From positions 38,472,338 through 38,536,337 of the forward strand of contig OX457061.1 in the NCBI GenBank assembly GCA_949752795.1: DNA of 64,000 bases, given 5' to 3'. Position 1 is the first letter of the stretch, and each line of letters begins with the position of its first letter. This document shows positions 35,577 to 46,554 of the stretch, in pieces. A program made the translations under genes and the position numbers. The notes below the pieces were generated by a model that worked only from the letters and a program-made list of their open reading frames with translations, had not been told where the DNA came from and did no database searches. The stretch comes from Hyperoodon ampullatus (lineage: Eukaryota; Chordata; Mammalia; Artiodactyla; Ziphiidae).

Positions 35577-36125
35577 ACTTTTTCCCCCTTTTATTCTGAG
35601 CCGTGTGGATGAAAGGCTCTTGGTGCTGCAGTCAGGAGTCAGTGCTGTGCCTCTGACGTGGGACAGCCAACTTCAGGACACTGGTCCACAAGAGACCTCC
35701 CAGATCCACATAATATCAAATGGAGAAAATCTCCCAGAGATCTCCATCTCAACACCAACACTGAGCTTCACTCAACAACCAGCAAGCTACAGTGCTGGAC
35801 ACCCTATACCAAACAACTAGCAAGACAGGAACACAACCCCACCCATTAGAAGAGAGGCTGCCTAAAATCATAATAAGGCCACAGACACCCCAAAACACAC
35901 CACCAGACATGGACCTGCCCACCAGAAAGACAAGATCCAGGCTCATCCACCAGAACACAGGCACTAGCCCCCTCCACCAGGAAGCCTACACAACACACTG
36001 AACCAACTTTAGCCCCTGGGGACAGACACCAAAAACAACGGGAACTACGAACCTGCAGCCTGCAAAAAGGAGACCCCAAACACAGTAATATAAGCAAAAG
36101 GAGAAGAGAGAAAAACACACTGCAG
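34079..36125 (+). promoter_or_regulatory. L1-E 5'UTR (internal Pol II promoter region)
   Basis: The first 1.1 kb are GC-rich with scattered CpGs. A T-rich stretch with (CTTT)n follows, then a second segment before ORF1. L1 5'UTRs act as internal promoters as a family property. Activity here is not shown. Open frames on both strands in 34200-35060 reflect composition only. Confidence 0.6.
35515..35578. repeat. (CTTT)n microsatellite
   Basis: About 15 near-perfect CTTT units, with one CCTT interruption, lie inside the L1-E 5'UTR. Confidence 0.95.
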
Positions 36126-36985
36126 ATGAAGGAGCAAGATAAAAACCCATCAGACCTAACAAATGAAGAGGAAATAGGCAGTCTACCTGAAAAAGAATTA
36201 AGGATAATGATAGTAAAGATGATCCAAAATCTTGGAAATAGAATAGAGAAAATGAAAGAAACATTTAACAAGGACCAAGAAGAACTAAAGAGGAAACAAG
36301 CAATGATAAGCAACACAATAAATGAAATTAAAAATACTCTAGAAGGGATCAATAGCAGAATAACTGAGGTGGAAGAACGGATGAGTGACCTGGAAGATAA
36401 AATAGTGGAAATAACTACTGCAGAGCAGAATAAAGAATGAAAAGAACTGAGGACAGTCTCAGAGACCTCTGGGAAAACATTAAATGTACAAATATTCCAA
36501 TTATAGGGGTCCCAGAAGAAGAAGAGAAAAAGAATGGAACTGAGAAAATATTTGAAGAGATTATAGTTGAAAACTTCCCTAATATGGGAAAGGAAATAGT
36601 TAATCAAGTCCAGGAAGCACAGAGAGTCTCATACAGGATAAATCCAAGGAGAAACACGCCAAGACACATACTAATCAAACTATCAAAACTTAAATACAAA
36701 GAAAACATATTAAAAGCAGCAAGGGAAAAACAACAAATAACACACAAGGGAATCCTCATAAGGTTAACAGCTGATCTTTCAGCAGAAACTCTGTAAGCCA
36801 GAAGGGAGTGGCAGGACATATTTAAAGTGATGAAGGAGAAAAACTTACAACCAAGATTTCTCTACCCAGCAAGGATCTCACTCAGATTTGATGGAGAAAT
36901 TAAAATCTTTACAGACAAGCAAAAGCTGAGAGAGTTCAGCACCACCAAACCAGCTTTACAACAAATGACAAAGGAACTTCTCTAG
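36126..36985 (+). pseudogene. L1-E ORF1 pseudogene, nearly intact
   Basis: The ATG at 36126 starts MKEQDKNPSDLTNEEEI. The coiled-coil part (about residues 30-100) is uninterrupted to 36440. A frameshift near 36435 then moves the reading frame to 36437-36796 (RRM domain, GVPEEEEK, PRHILIKLSKLKYKE). A TAA at about 36794 replaces the CAA expected in the conserved 'ETLQARREW' block. The C-terminal domain continues to about 36985. Two lesions therefore separate it from a full-length frame. Confidence 0.9.
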
Positions 36986-37108
36986 GCAAGAAACACAAGA
37001 GGAGAAAAAGACCTACAATAACAAACCCAAAACAATTAAGAAAATGGAAATAGGAACATACATATCGATAATTATCTTAAATGTAAATGGATTAACTGCT
37101 CCCACCAA

Positions 37109-37345
37109 AAGACACAGACTGGGGCTTCCCTGGTGGCGCAGTGGTTGAGAGTCCGCCTGCCGATGCGGGGGACACGGGTTCGTGCCCCGGTCCGGGAGGA
37201 TCCCGCGTACCGTGGAGCGGCTGGGCCCGTGGGCCATGGCTGCTGAGCCTGTACGTCCGGAGCCTGTGCTCCACAATGGGAGAGGCCACAGTAGTGAGAA
37301 GCCCGTGTACTGCACAAAAAAAAAAAAAAAGAAGACACAGACTGG
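37109..37345 (+). mobile_element. CHR-2 SINE A in L1-E
   Basis: The body 37123-37331 is a typical CHR-2 with a 15-base A tail. The 14-bp TSD aagacacagactgg is at 37109-37122 and 37332-37345, duplicating the ORF2 'KRHRL' coding region. Confidence 0.96.
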
Positions 37346-37473
37346 CTGAATGGATACAAAAACAAGACCCATATATATGCTGTCTACAAGACACCCACTT
37401 CAGACCTAGGGACACATACAGACTAAAAGTGAGGGGATGGAAAAAGATATTCCATGCAAATGGAAAATAAAAT

Positions 37474-37701
37474 AAAGCTGGAGGGGGCTTCCCTGGTGGC
37501 GCAGTGGTTGGGAGTCTGCCTGCCGATGCAGGGGACACGGGTTTGTGCCCTGGTCCGGGGGGATCCCGCATGCCGCGGAGCGGGTTGGCCCGTGAGCCAT
37601 GGCCGCTGGGCCTGCGCATCCAGAGCCTGTGCTCCACAACGGGAGAGGCCACAACAGTGAGAGGCCCGCGTACCGCAAAAAAAAAAAAAAGAAAGCTGGA
37701 G
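37474..37701 (+). mobile_element. CHR-2 SINE B in L1-E
   Basis: The body is 37484-37691. The TSD aaagctggag is at 37474-37483 and 37692-37701. The right TSD copy doubles as the left flank of SINE C. Confidence 0.93.
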
Positions 37702-37915
37702 GGCTTCCCTGGTGGCACAGTGGTTGAGAGTCTGCCTGCCGATGCAGGGGACACAGGTTTGTGCTCCGGTCCAGGAAGATCCCATGTGCCACGGAGCTGC
37801 TGGGCCCGTGAGCCATGGCCACTGAGCCTGCGTGTCCAGAGCCTGTGCTCCTCAGCGGGAGAGGCCACAACAGTGAGAGGCCCGCGTACCGCAAAAAGAA
37901 AAAAGAAAAATATAA
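37702..37915 (+). mobile_element. CHR-2 SINE C, tandem to SINE B, with target deletion
   Basis: It starts ggcttccctggtggcacag immediately after the right TSD of SINE B and ends in an A-rich tail grading into (AAAAT)n at about 37890-37930. No TSD follows. The L1 segment expected between 'aaagctggag' and 'aataaagactcttac' (about 40 bp, present in L1-B at 9645-9690) is missing. Insertion was therefore accompanied or followed by a small deletion. Confidence 0.92.
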
Positions 37916-39333
37916 AATAAAATAAAATAAAGACTCTTACAAGAGACAAAGAAGGACACTACATAATGATCAAGAGATCGATTCAAGAAGAAGATATAAC
38001 AATTGTAAATATTTATGCACCCAATATAGGAGCACCTCAATACATAAGGCAAATACTAACAGCCATAAAAGGGGAAATCGACAGTAACACATTCATAGTA
38101 GGGGACTTTAACACCCCACTTTCACAAATGGACAGATCATCCAAAATGAAAATAAATAAGGAAACACAAGTTTAAATGATACATTAAACAAGATCGACTT
38201 AATTGTTATTTATAGGACATTCTATCCAAAAACAACAAAATACACATTTTTCTCATGTGCTCATGGAACATTCTCCAGGATAGATCATATCTTGGGTCAC
38301 AAATCAAGCCTTGGTAAATTTAACAAAGTTGAAATTGTATCAAGTATCTTTCTGGACAACAATGCTATGAGACTAGATATCAATTAAGGGAAAAGATCTG
38401 TAAAAAATAGAAACACATGGAGGCTAAACAATACACTACTTAATAACTAAGAGATCACTGAAGAAATCAAAGAGGAAATCAAAAACTACCTAGAAACAAA
38501 TGACAATGGAGACACAATAACCCAAAACCTATGGGATGCAGCAAAAGCACTTCCAAGAGGGAAGTTTATAGCAATACAATCCTACGTTAAGAAACAGGAA
38601 ACATCTCGAAGAAACAACCTAACCTTGCACCTAAAACAATTAGAGAAAGAAGAACAAAAAACCCTCAAAGTTAGCAGAAGGAAGGAAATCATAAAGACCA
38701 GATCAGAAATAAATGAAAAAGAAATGAAGGAAACGATAGCAAATATCAATAAAACTAAAAGCTGGTTCTTTGAGAAGATAAACAAAATTGATAAACCATT
38801 AGCCAGACTCATCAAGAAAAAAAAGGAGACGACTCAAATCAGTAGAATTAGAAACGGAAAAGGATAAGTAACAAATGACACTGTAGAAATACAAAAGATC
38901 ATGAGAGATTACTACAAGCAACTCTATGCCAATAAAATGGACAAAGTGGAAGAAATGGACAAATTCTTAGAAATGCACAACTTGCCAAGACTGACTCAGG
39001 AAGAAATAGAAATTACGAACAGACCAATCACAAGCACTGAAATTGAAATGGTGATCAAAAATCTTCCAACAAACAAAAGCCCAGGACCAGATGGCCTCAC
39101 AGGCAAATTCTATCAAACATTTAGAGAAGAGGTAACACCTATCCTTCTTAAACTCTTCCAAAATATAGCAGAGGGTGGAGCACTCCCAAACTCATTCTAC
39201 GAGGCCAGGATCACCCTGATACCAAAACCAGACAAAGATGTCACAAAGAAAGAAAACTACAGGCCAATATCACTGATGAACATAGATGCAAAAATCCTCA
39301 ACAATATACTACCAAACAGAACCCAACAGCACA

Positions 39334-39572
39334 TTAAAATGATCATACAGGGCTTCCCTGGTGGTGCAGTGGTTGAGAGTCAGCCTGCCGATGCAGGGGA
39401 CATGGGTTCGTGCCCTGGTCCTGGAAGATCCCTCATGCCGCAGAGCGGCTAGGCCGCGAGGCTAGGCCTGTGAGTCCAGAGCCTGTGCTCTGCACCAGGA
39501 GAGGCCACAACAGTGAGAGGCCCGCATATTGCAAAAAAAAACAAACAAAAAAAACGTTAAAATGATCATACA
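39334..39572 (+). mobile_element. CHR-2 SINE D in the L1-E RT domain
   Basis: The body is 39350-39556 with a slightly shortened middle ('gctaggccgcgaggctaggcc' region) and an A-rich tail. The perfect 16-bp TSD ttaaaatgatcataca is at 39334-39349 and 39557-39572. It interrupts the RT palm coding sequence. Confidence 0.95.
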
Positions 39573-42085
39573 ACATGATGAAGTGGGGTTTATTCCAGGA
39601 ATGCAAGGATTCTTCAATATATGCAAATCAATAAACGTGATACACCTTATTAACAAATTGAAGGTGAAAAACCATATGATCATCTCAGTAGTTGCAGAAA
39701 AAGCTTTCGACAAAATTCAACACCCATTTATGATAAAAACCTTGCAGAAAGTAGACATAGAGGGAACTTTCCTCAACATATTAAAGGCCATAGATGACAA
39801 ACCCACAGCCAACATCATCCTCAATGGTGAAAAACTGAAACCATTTCCACTAAGGTCAGGAACAAGACAAGGTTGCCCACTCTCACCACTCTTATTCAAC
39901 ATAGTTTTGGAAGTTTTAGCCACAGCAATCAGAGAAGAAAAGGAAATAAAAGGAATCCAAATGGGAAAAGAAGAAGTAAAGCTGTCACTGTTTGCAGATG
40001 TCATGGTACGATACATAGAGAACCCTAAAGATGCTACCAGAAAACTACTAGAGCTAATTAATGAATTTGGTAAAGTAGCAGGATACGAAATTAATGCACA
40101 GAAATCTCTGGCATTCCTATACACTAATGATAAAAATCTGAAAGTGAAATTAAGAAAACACTCCCATTTACCATTGCAACAAAAGGAATAAAATACCTAG
40201 GAATAAACCTACCTAAGGAGACAAAAGACCTGTATGCAGAAAATTATAAGAAACTGATGAAAGAAACTAAAGATGAGACAGATAGATGGAGAGATATACC
40301 ATGTTCTTGGATTGGAAGAATCAACATTGTGAAAATGACTACACTACTCAAAGCAATCTACAGATTCAGTGCAATCCCTAACAAACTACCAATGGCATTT
40401 TTCTCAGGACTAGAACAAAAAATTTCACAATTTGTATGGAAACACAAAAGACCCCGAATAGCCAAAGCAATCATGAGAAAAGAAAATGGAGCTGGAGGAA
40501 TCAGGCTCCCTGACTTCAGACTATACTAGAAATCTACAGTAATCAAGACAGTATGGCACTGGCACAGAAACAGAAATATAGATCAGTGGAACAGGAGAGG
40601 AAGCCCAGAGATAAACCCACGCACATATGGTCACCTTAGTTTTGATAAAGGAGGCAAGAATATAAAATGGAGAAAAGACAGCCTCTTCAATAAGTGGTTT
40701 TGGGAAAACTGCACAGCTACATGTAAAAGAATGAAATTAGAACACTCCCTAACACCATACACAAAAATAAACTCAAAATGGATTAAAGGTCTAAATGTAA
40801 TGTCAGACACTATAAATCTCTTAGTCAAAAACCTAGGCAGAACACTCTATGACATAAATCACAGCAAGATCCTTTTGACCCACCTCCTAGAGAAATGGAA
40901 ATAAAAGCAAAAATAAACAAATGTGACCCAATGAAACTTGAAAGATTTTGCACAGCAAAGGACACCATAAACAACACGAAAAGACAACCCTCAGAATGGG
41001 AGAAAATATTTGCAAAAGAAGCAACTGACAAAGGATTAATCTCCAAAATATACAAGCAGCTCATGCAGCTCAACATCAAAGAAAGAAGCAACCAAATCCA
41101 AAAGTGGGCAGAAGACCTAAATAGACATTCCTCCAGAGAAGATATACAGATTGCCAACAAACACATTAAAGAATGCTAAACATCACTAATCATTAGAGAA
41201 ATGCAAATCAAAACTACAATGAGGTATCACCTCACACCAGTCAAAATGGCCATCATTAAAAAGCTATGAACAGTAAATGCCGGAGAGGGTGTGGAGAAAA
41301 GGGAATCCTCTTCTACTGTTGGTGGGAATGTAAATTGATACTGCCGCTATGGAGAACAGGATGGAGGTTCCTTAAAAACTAGAAATAAAACTACCATATG
41401 ACCCAGCAATCCCACTACTGGGCATATACCCTGAGAAAACCATAATTCAAAAAGAGTCATGTACCACAATGTTCATTGCAGCTCTATTTACAATAGCCAG
41501 GACATGGAAGCCACCTAAGTGCCCATCGACAGATGAATGGATAAAGAAGATGTGGCACATATATACAATGGAATATTACTCAGCCATAAAAAGAAATGAA
41601 ATTGAGTTATTTGTAGTGAGTTGGATGGACCTAGAGTCTGTCATACAGGGTGAAGTAAGTCAGTAGGAGAAAAACAAATACCATATGCTAACACATATAT
41701 ATGGAATATAAGAAAAAAAATGTTATGGAGAACCTAGGGGCAGGACAGGAATAAAGATGCAGACGTTGAGAATGGACTTGAGGACACAGGGAGGGGGAAG
41801 GGTAAGCTGGGACGAAGTGAGAGAGTGGCATGGACTTCTATATGCTACCAAATGTAAAATAAATAGCTAGTGGGAGTCAGCCACATAGCACAGGGAGACC
41901 AGCTCAATGTTTTGTAACGATATAGAAGGTTGGGATAGGGAGGGTGGGAGGGAGACGCAAGAGGGAGGAGATATGGGGATACATGTTTATGTATAGCTGA
42001 TTCAGTTTATTATACAGCAGAAACTAACACACCATTGTAAAGCAATTATACTCCAATAAAGATTTCAAAAAAAATCCCTGCAAAA

Positions 42086-42610
42086 CAAGACTCTCCCCAC
42101 AATAATTCTTCTAGAAAACATTGGTTAATAAAAATACAAAGCAAAACAAAACAAAACAAACAAAAAAAGGAAAGATTATGTGTACTTTCATGCTTTCTCA
42201 ATCAATCTCTTCCCTTCTCTTCCCTTCCCTTTTGGGAGAATCAAACTGCCATGATATGCGTAGCCCTGTGGAGAGGCCCACATGGCAGTAAACTGATATC
42301 TCTTTCCAAAAGCCAGTGAGAAGCTGAAACTTGACAACAGCCATATGAGTGAGCTTGGGTATGAATCCTCACCAAGTCAAGCCCTGAGATATCTGCAGCC
42401 CCAGCTTACACCTGCATTGCAGCCTTGTGGGAGACCCAGAGGGAGAGGACCCAGTTAAGCCATGCCCAAATTCATGATCCACAGAACTGTGAAATAATAG
42501 CATGAGTTGTTTTAAACCAGTAAGATTTGGGGTAATTTATTATGGAGCAATAGATAACTGATAAACCTATCATACCACCCTCTGCTTTACTTCAAAACAA
42601 TCCATTCTTT
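42086..42610. other. Unannotated non-coding DNA
   Basis: An A-rich (AAAAC)n run lies at about 42139-42170. No gene or other repeat is recognised in the rest. Confidence 0.5.
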
Positions 42611-42855
42611 AAGAGTAAAGACTAGGGCTTCCCTGGTGGCGCAGTGGTTGAGAGTCCGCCTGCTGATGCAGGGGACACGGGTTCGTGCCCCGGTCCGGGA
42701 GGATCCCACATGCTGTGGAGCGGCTGGGCCCATAAGCCATGGCTGCTGGACCTGCGCATCCGGAGCCTGTGCTCCGCAGCGGGAGGGGCCGCAGCGGTGA
42801 GAGGCCCGTGTGCCATACACACACACACACACACACAAATCAAGAATAAAGACTA
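42611..42855 (+). mobile_element. CHR-2 SINE with a (CA)n tail
   Basis: The body is about 42625-42816. The tail is a (CA)n microsatellite (42817-42837) instead of poly(A). The near-perfect 14-bp TSD is aagagtaaagacta (42611-42624) and aagaataaagacta (42842-42855). Confidence 0.95.
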
Positions 42856-42869
42856 AAATACTTAACACT

Positions 42870-43265
42870 TAAAGGCCTTTCTGATCTAGTTTTTGCTGAC
42901 TTCTGCAACTCACCTAGTACCAGGCTGCCCTGCTTCCACAGTTCCAGACCTTTCGTCTACCTGCAGATTCTAAAGAAGTCTTGGCTTCCTTCAACTCTCA
43001 GCAAAAGTGTCACTTCCCTGACTCCTCTGGTCCAGGCTGGGTTCCACTGATAGATGCTCTTATTAGGTATCTATTCCTTGACTTTACAAGGCTGATCAGC
43101 TCACCTCAGTTTGAAATTATACATTCACATTTGAGGCCATCTCACTAAGGTCTATTGTAAGTTCCAGAAGAACAGGAATCATGTAGCAGGACCTATACCT
43201 CTTTATGCTACCCTTGTCTCCTCAGTACATGGCACAAAGAAAAGTATCAATCAGTGTCTACTAAA
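42870..43265 (+). mobile_element. LINE-2 (L2) 3' fragment
   Basis: The order matches the L2 3' region: 'ctgcttccacagttcc', 'ctctcagcaaaagtgtcac', 'cttccctgactcctctgg', 'gaaattatacattcac', 'attgtaagttccagaag', 'gtctcctcagtacatggcac'. It is diverged, as expected for L2. Confidence 0.75.
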
Positions 43266-45184
43266 ACAATGAGTAGGTCTATGTCTTTGCTGGCACTTGC
43301 TATTCTGCCATTCAGAAAAGCTTTCCATCTCCCTTTTCCAATTCAGACATCAGTACTTTCTCTGAAGTCATTTCCAAGGACTTTGGTGAGGTTGGATGGG
43401 ACAGAGACAAGACACACAGAACTGTGTGAGCCATTGCAAAGGATCTACAATTTATTTCAGTGGATGGTGGGAATACAGTGGTGAGAAAAACAAATCCAGC
43501 CCTTGTTCTCATAGATTTTATAGCCTGGTGGAAGAAAGGATGATAATCAAATCATCACACAACAATCTGTGATTATGGCAGTTGTACAGGCACGATGAAA
43601 ACATGTCATGAAGAAGATGAGCTAATCTAGCAACAAGGGATCCCCTTTTATAGATGACCCCAGTCTTTTACTGCCCATCACATGGGTTTGCTATTCAAAG
43701 TGCACACATTTTCATGACTAGCTCTTTAGTTTCTCATTCCTACACTTCACTGTTCCCTCACTTTTCATTCCCCATCATTGCAAATGCTATGAACAACTAA
43801 ACTGGCAAATTAAAGACAGGGCACATTTTCTTTGTTCTCTCCATATATTTGCCTGGTGCTTTTAAAGAAGCTAAAGAGAGAAAAATATGTATGGTGGGGC
43901 AAGACCCAAACACAGTCTTTACTTAGCAACAGTACACAAGAGTACATCTAGATGTATACAGCAAATAACTTCCATAAAATTAATGATCTAAAACCTCTTG
44001 ATGGGAACACTTTCCACTCAGATTTTAAAACTTTGGCCAGCTCAAAAAAACACTTCTGTTAAAGGAACATGGCTTCACTCCCTCTGTTTTGAAGCTTAAA
44101 TGCCTTGATGGAAGAAGTAGAAAAATATTTCTCATTCAAAAGTAATGTTAGGAAGTCAAACCTATTATTCAACCATACATTGTAATAGAATATATATATG
44201 AAGTGTTTTGAGTGCCTCATAAAAAGGAAAATAAAAATGGTTTCTCTTTGATGAGTTACTATCATATCTTGCCTAGACCATGGCACCCCTAAAAAACTAA
44301 ATAAAAATGAGCAGAAATAAATGAGCCTCAAGTTGCCACCTGCTCCAGAAGTTCTGAAGACTGCTACCAGGAAAAGCAGAGGTGATGGAAGGGAGGAGGG
44401 TGTGGTGAGAGGAAAGCAAACTCAAGAAGAACCAAGACATGAAAAGCAGCTGGTGGTCCCGGTAGATATGAGAGTTTGGGTGATTCTTGTTTTCATCTCA
44501 TCAGTCTAATTTCAAACCTTGAGGTGACAAAATTTCATTCAGACATCAGAGCACTGATAGCAGTTTTCCACAAGACCTCACTCACACTTGCACATGACTG
44601 GCTCCACAATTCTGAGCAGACTGCAGTTTTCTACGAGTGATATGAGCTCATCACGGGAAAGGTGTCAATACACTAATCTGTCCTGGAGATGACAGGTTGC
44701 ATATGATATGTAAGGTTTGTATCTCCAAAGAATAACTGCCATCTCTCAGGCAGCCTGTGGTAGGAAATATCTGGCTGGGAGTATGTATGTCTGATCATAT
44801 CATGCAATTTGGCATAGCAGGAATAATTGATAGAATTAAGGAACTGGCTCTCCTTAGGCCCTTTTTGGATTTTCAGGTAGTTTAGGAAATCCCATGTTTT
44901 ATTTCCTCTTTCCCCACTTCCAAAATGTGTAATTCAGCTCTCCAAATCATCCAATGTGAATTGTATAAAGAGCACCATTTAGTTTACTACTCTTCCTGAT
45001 TTCACTCAGCAAAATGTATATGTCTTACCAGTTCTCCTGGCTAATTAGAAGTTCTGTACATTTGCTTTTATGTTCTTGTCAATCTGACATAATAAACATG
45101 AGGAGAATTCTAATTCATTTTTTCATTGTTAGAATATATTTTATTTACTTTCAAATAAAATTGGACCTAACTTTTGAGCTATAC
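43266..45184. other. Non-coding DNA, possibly intronic
   Basis: There is mostly no recognisable repeat here. Bases 43455-43610 ('gggaatacagtggtgagaaa', 'cttgttctcatagattttatag') resemble a common ancient mammalian dispersed repeat whose name I cannot assign. Short open frames here are not supported. Confidence 0.4.
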
Positions 45185-45319
45185 CTGTTCTATGTTTCCA
45201 CAATTAACACAAGTTATGGCTAACTGTGATTCTATTTTGTCCTGATCCACATCAGGTGTTGGCAAGGAGTATCCAGTTCCAGGTGGTGGGTCACTGAGGT
45301 GATGCATGAGGTCCCATAC
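45185..45319 (-). CDS. Candidate internal exon B of an unknown minus-strand gene
   Basis: Read on the minus strand, a pyrimidine-rich stretch and AG (ttctctcccag) end at 45320. The 135-bp segment 45319..45185 follows, then a donor CAG|GTATAG. One frame is open for exactly 45 codons (phase 0 in, phase 0 out), beginning VWDLMHHLSD and ending with a Cys-x-x-Cys (CVNCGNIEQ). The other two frames contain stops. The surrounding kilobase holds no repeat I recognise. I do not recognise the protein. It could be a real exon or a chance combination, and codon conservation cannot be judged from one sequence. Confidence 0.4.
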
Positions 45320-46554
45320 CTGGGAGAGAAGATCTACCATGGGGAAGGATAATGAAGAAATCGAGTCGTCTCCCAAATCATCATTACAATTGAACGAGAA
45401 TATGTTTAAGAGTTAGAGGAGACACTTTTGGCTAAAAGTGAAAGATCTACACTAGAGCCAGGGTAAGTCAAAAAGGGAATTTTATTTTCAAGATTCAAGT
45501 GTGCCTCACTGGACCTGACTACATTGCTCTAAAATTACTGTCTCTTTCTTCTTTTTCTCATCGCTGTATGCCAGCTTTATTCCCCTTCCTTTCTATCTCA
45601 GCTGCCTGGGTATTTGTGCTTCCTGGGCCACAAAGCAGATTTGGCTTTCATGAGTTTACCCTTGCTCTCTTCTCAAGAATGAACCAAGAGGGTGGGAGCA
45701 AGGGTGAGGACCAGGCAACCAATCCAGTTGTCAGGTATCCAGTGCAGTGAGGAACTCAAGGGATCAACTAATCTATTTTATGTCTTCTCCCTCCTCTCCC
45801 CCTTTATAGGTTTGTTTTACAGCTCCTGTTGTTAAAGGTTCTTGCAGTCCATATGCATATAAAGACATCTGTGCTTTTTCTCCCCTTTTGGTTTTATTTT
45901 CCTCTGTATTGGCTTTATTTGTTCCTAAAGCAATTGGGTTTCCTCCTTGTCACAGGAGATGATGACTACCCTGATCCCAGACTCAATTTCCCCAATCCCT
46001 TTAATCCCAGCAAAAAAGAGATGTTCTCTCCCTCAAAGTCTGGATGTCAATTCAGAGAAAAACTGTGCTAATCACTGCTACTCATGAACTGGGATTCTCT
46101 CATGGAGACCCCTGATTGGGTAAAGTGCACCTGTTATGGCTGGGATGAGATGGGGACCATGAGTGATAACCCAGGACCTCAGGAATTTCTCCCAAATGGA
46201 AGGGGATGTTGTTGCCTCCAGAATCTCACACAAAGTTCCAGGGTTACAGGTGGAGGCAGACTAGGAAACAGATCTTAGGCAATCTTTCTCCTATATTAAG
46301 CCTCACTTCTAATTCAGGAAGTAAAAGCCTTGTTTCCAGTTAGAGACTGACTTCTCAGTATTTGGTTAGTCAGTGAAGGACATTTGGGGTCACTTCCCGG
46401 ATTCCCCAAATTCTGTTATTTACATTCAGGATGTGAATCATATACCTTCTGGGGAAAAAAGTACCCTATGAAATACCATAACTACCACATAATAATCAAT
46501 GGCAACCTTACCAACAAATGTCAACAAGTCCAATTTTATTAAACCGACATAATA
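45320..46554. other. Non-coding DNA, possibly intronic
   Basis: No recognised repeats. Plus-strand open frames at 45499-45750, 45829-46071 and 46084-46278 lack motifs and paired splice sites. Confidence 0.4.

Larger units (their letters stand above)
37040..41700 (+). pseudogene. L1-E ORF2 pseudogene with mutated RT catalytic box
   Basis: The endonuclease begins near 37045 (ISIIILNVNGL) but is split by three SINEs between 37123 and 37900. GDFNTP occurs near 38102. The RT domain at 38901-39350 ([15 protein letters not shown]) is split by a fourth SINE and continues at 39573. The catalytic motif at 39991-40002 reads FADV instead of FADD, which removes a metal-binding Asp. Connector (40257-40529) and C-terminal (41250-41690) regions are present in several frames. 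Confidence 0.9.
34079..42085 (+). mobile_element. L1-E, near-full-length LINE-1 carrying four SINEs
   Basis: It begins with a typical L1 5' end (gggagagggggaatatggcgg) abutting the broken 3'UTR of L1-C. The order is a GC-rich 5'UTR (34079-36125), ORF1 (36126-36985), ORF2 (about 37040-41700) and a 3'UTR ending 'actccaataaagatttc' plus a short A run near 42070-42080. Without the four CHR-2 SINEs it is about 7.2 kb. No TSD is visible and L1-C does not resume downstream, so the insertion or a later event deleted target DNA. Confidence 0.92.

Noticed and set aside
37092..37949. 285-codon minus-strand open frame with repeated motifs
   Set aside because: It is the antisense reading of three CHR-2 SINEs. 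The repeated peptide blocks follow the SINE copies, and similar frames occur across every other CHR-2 SINE here.
46415..46460. Minus-strand acceptor-like ttttttccccag near 46456
   Set aside because: Two frames stop within 11 codons and the third has no convincing donor before its stop.
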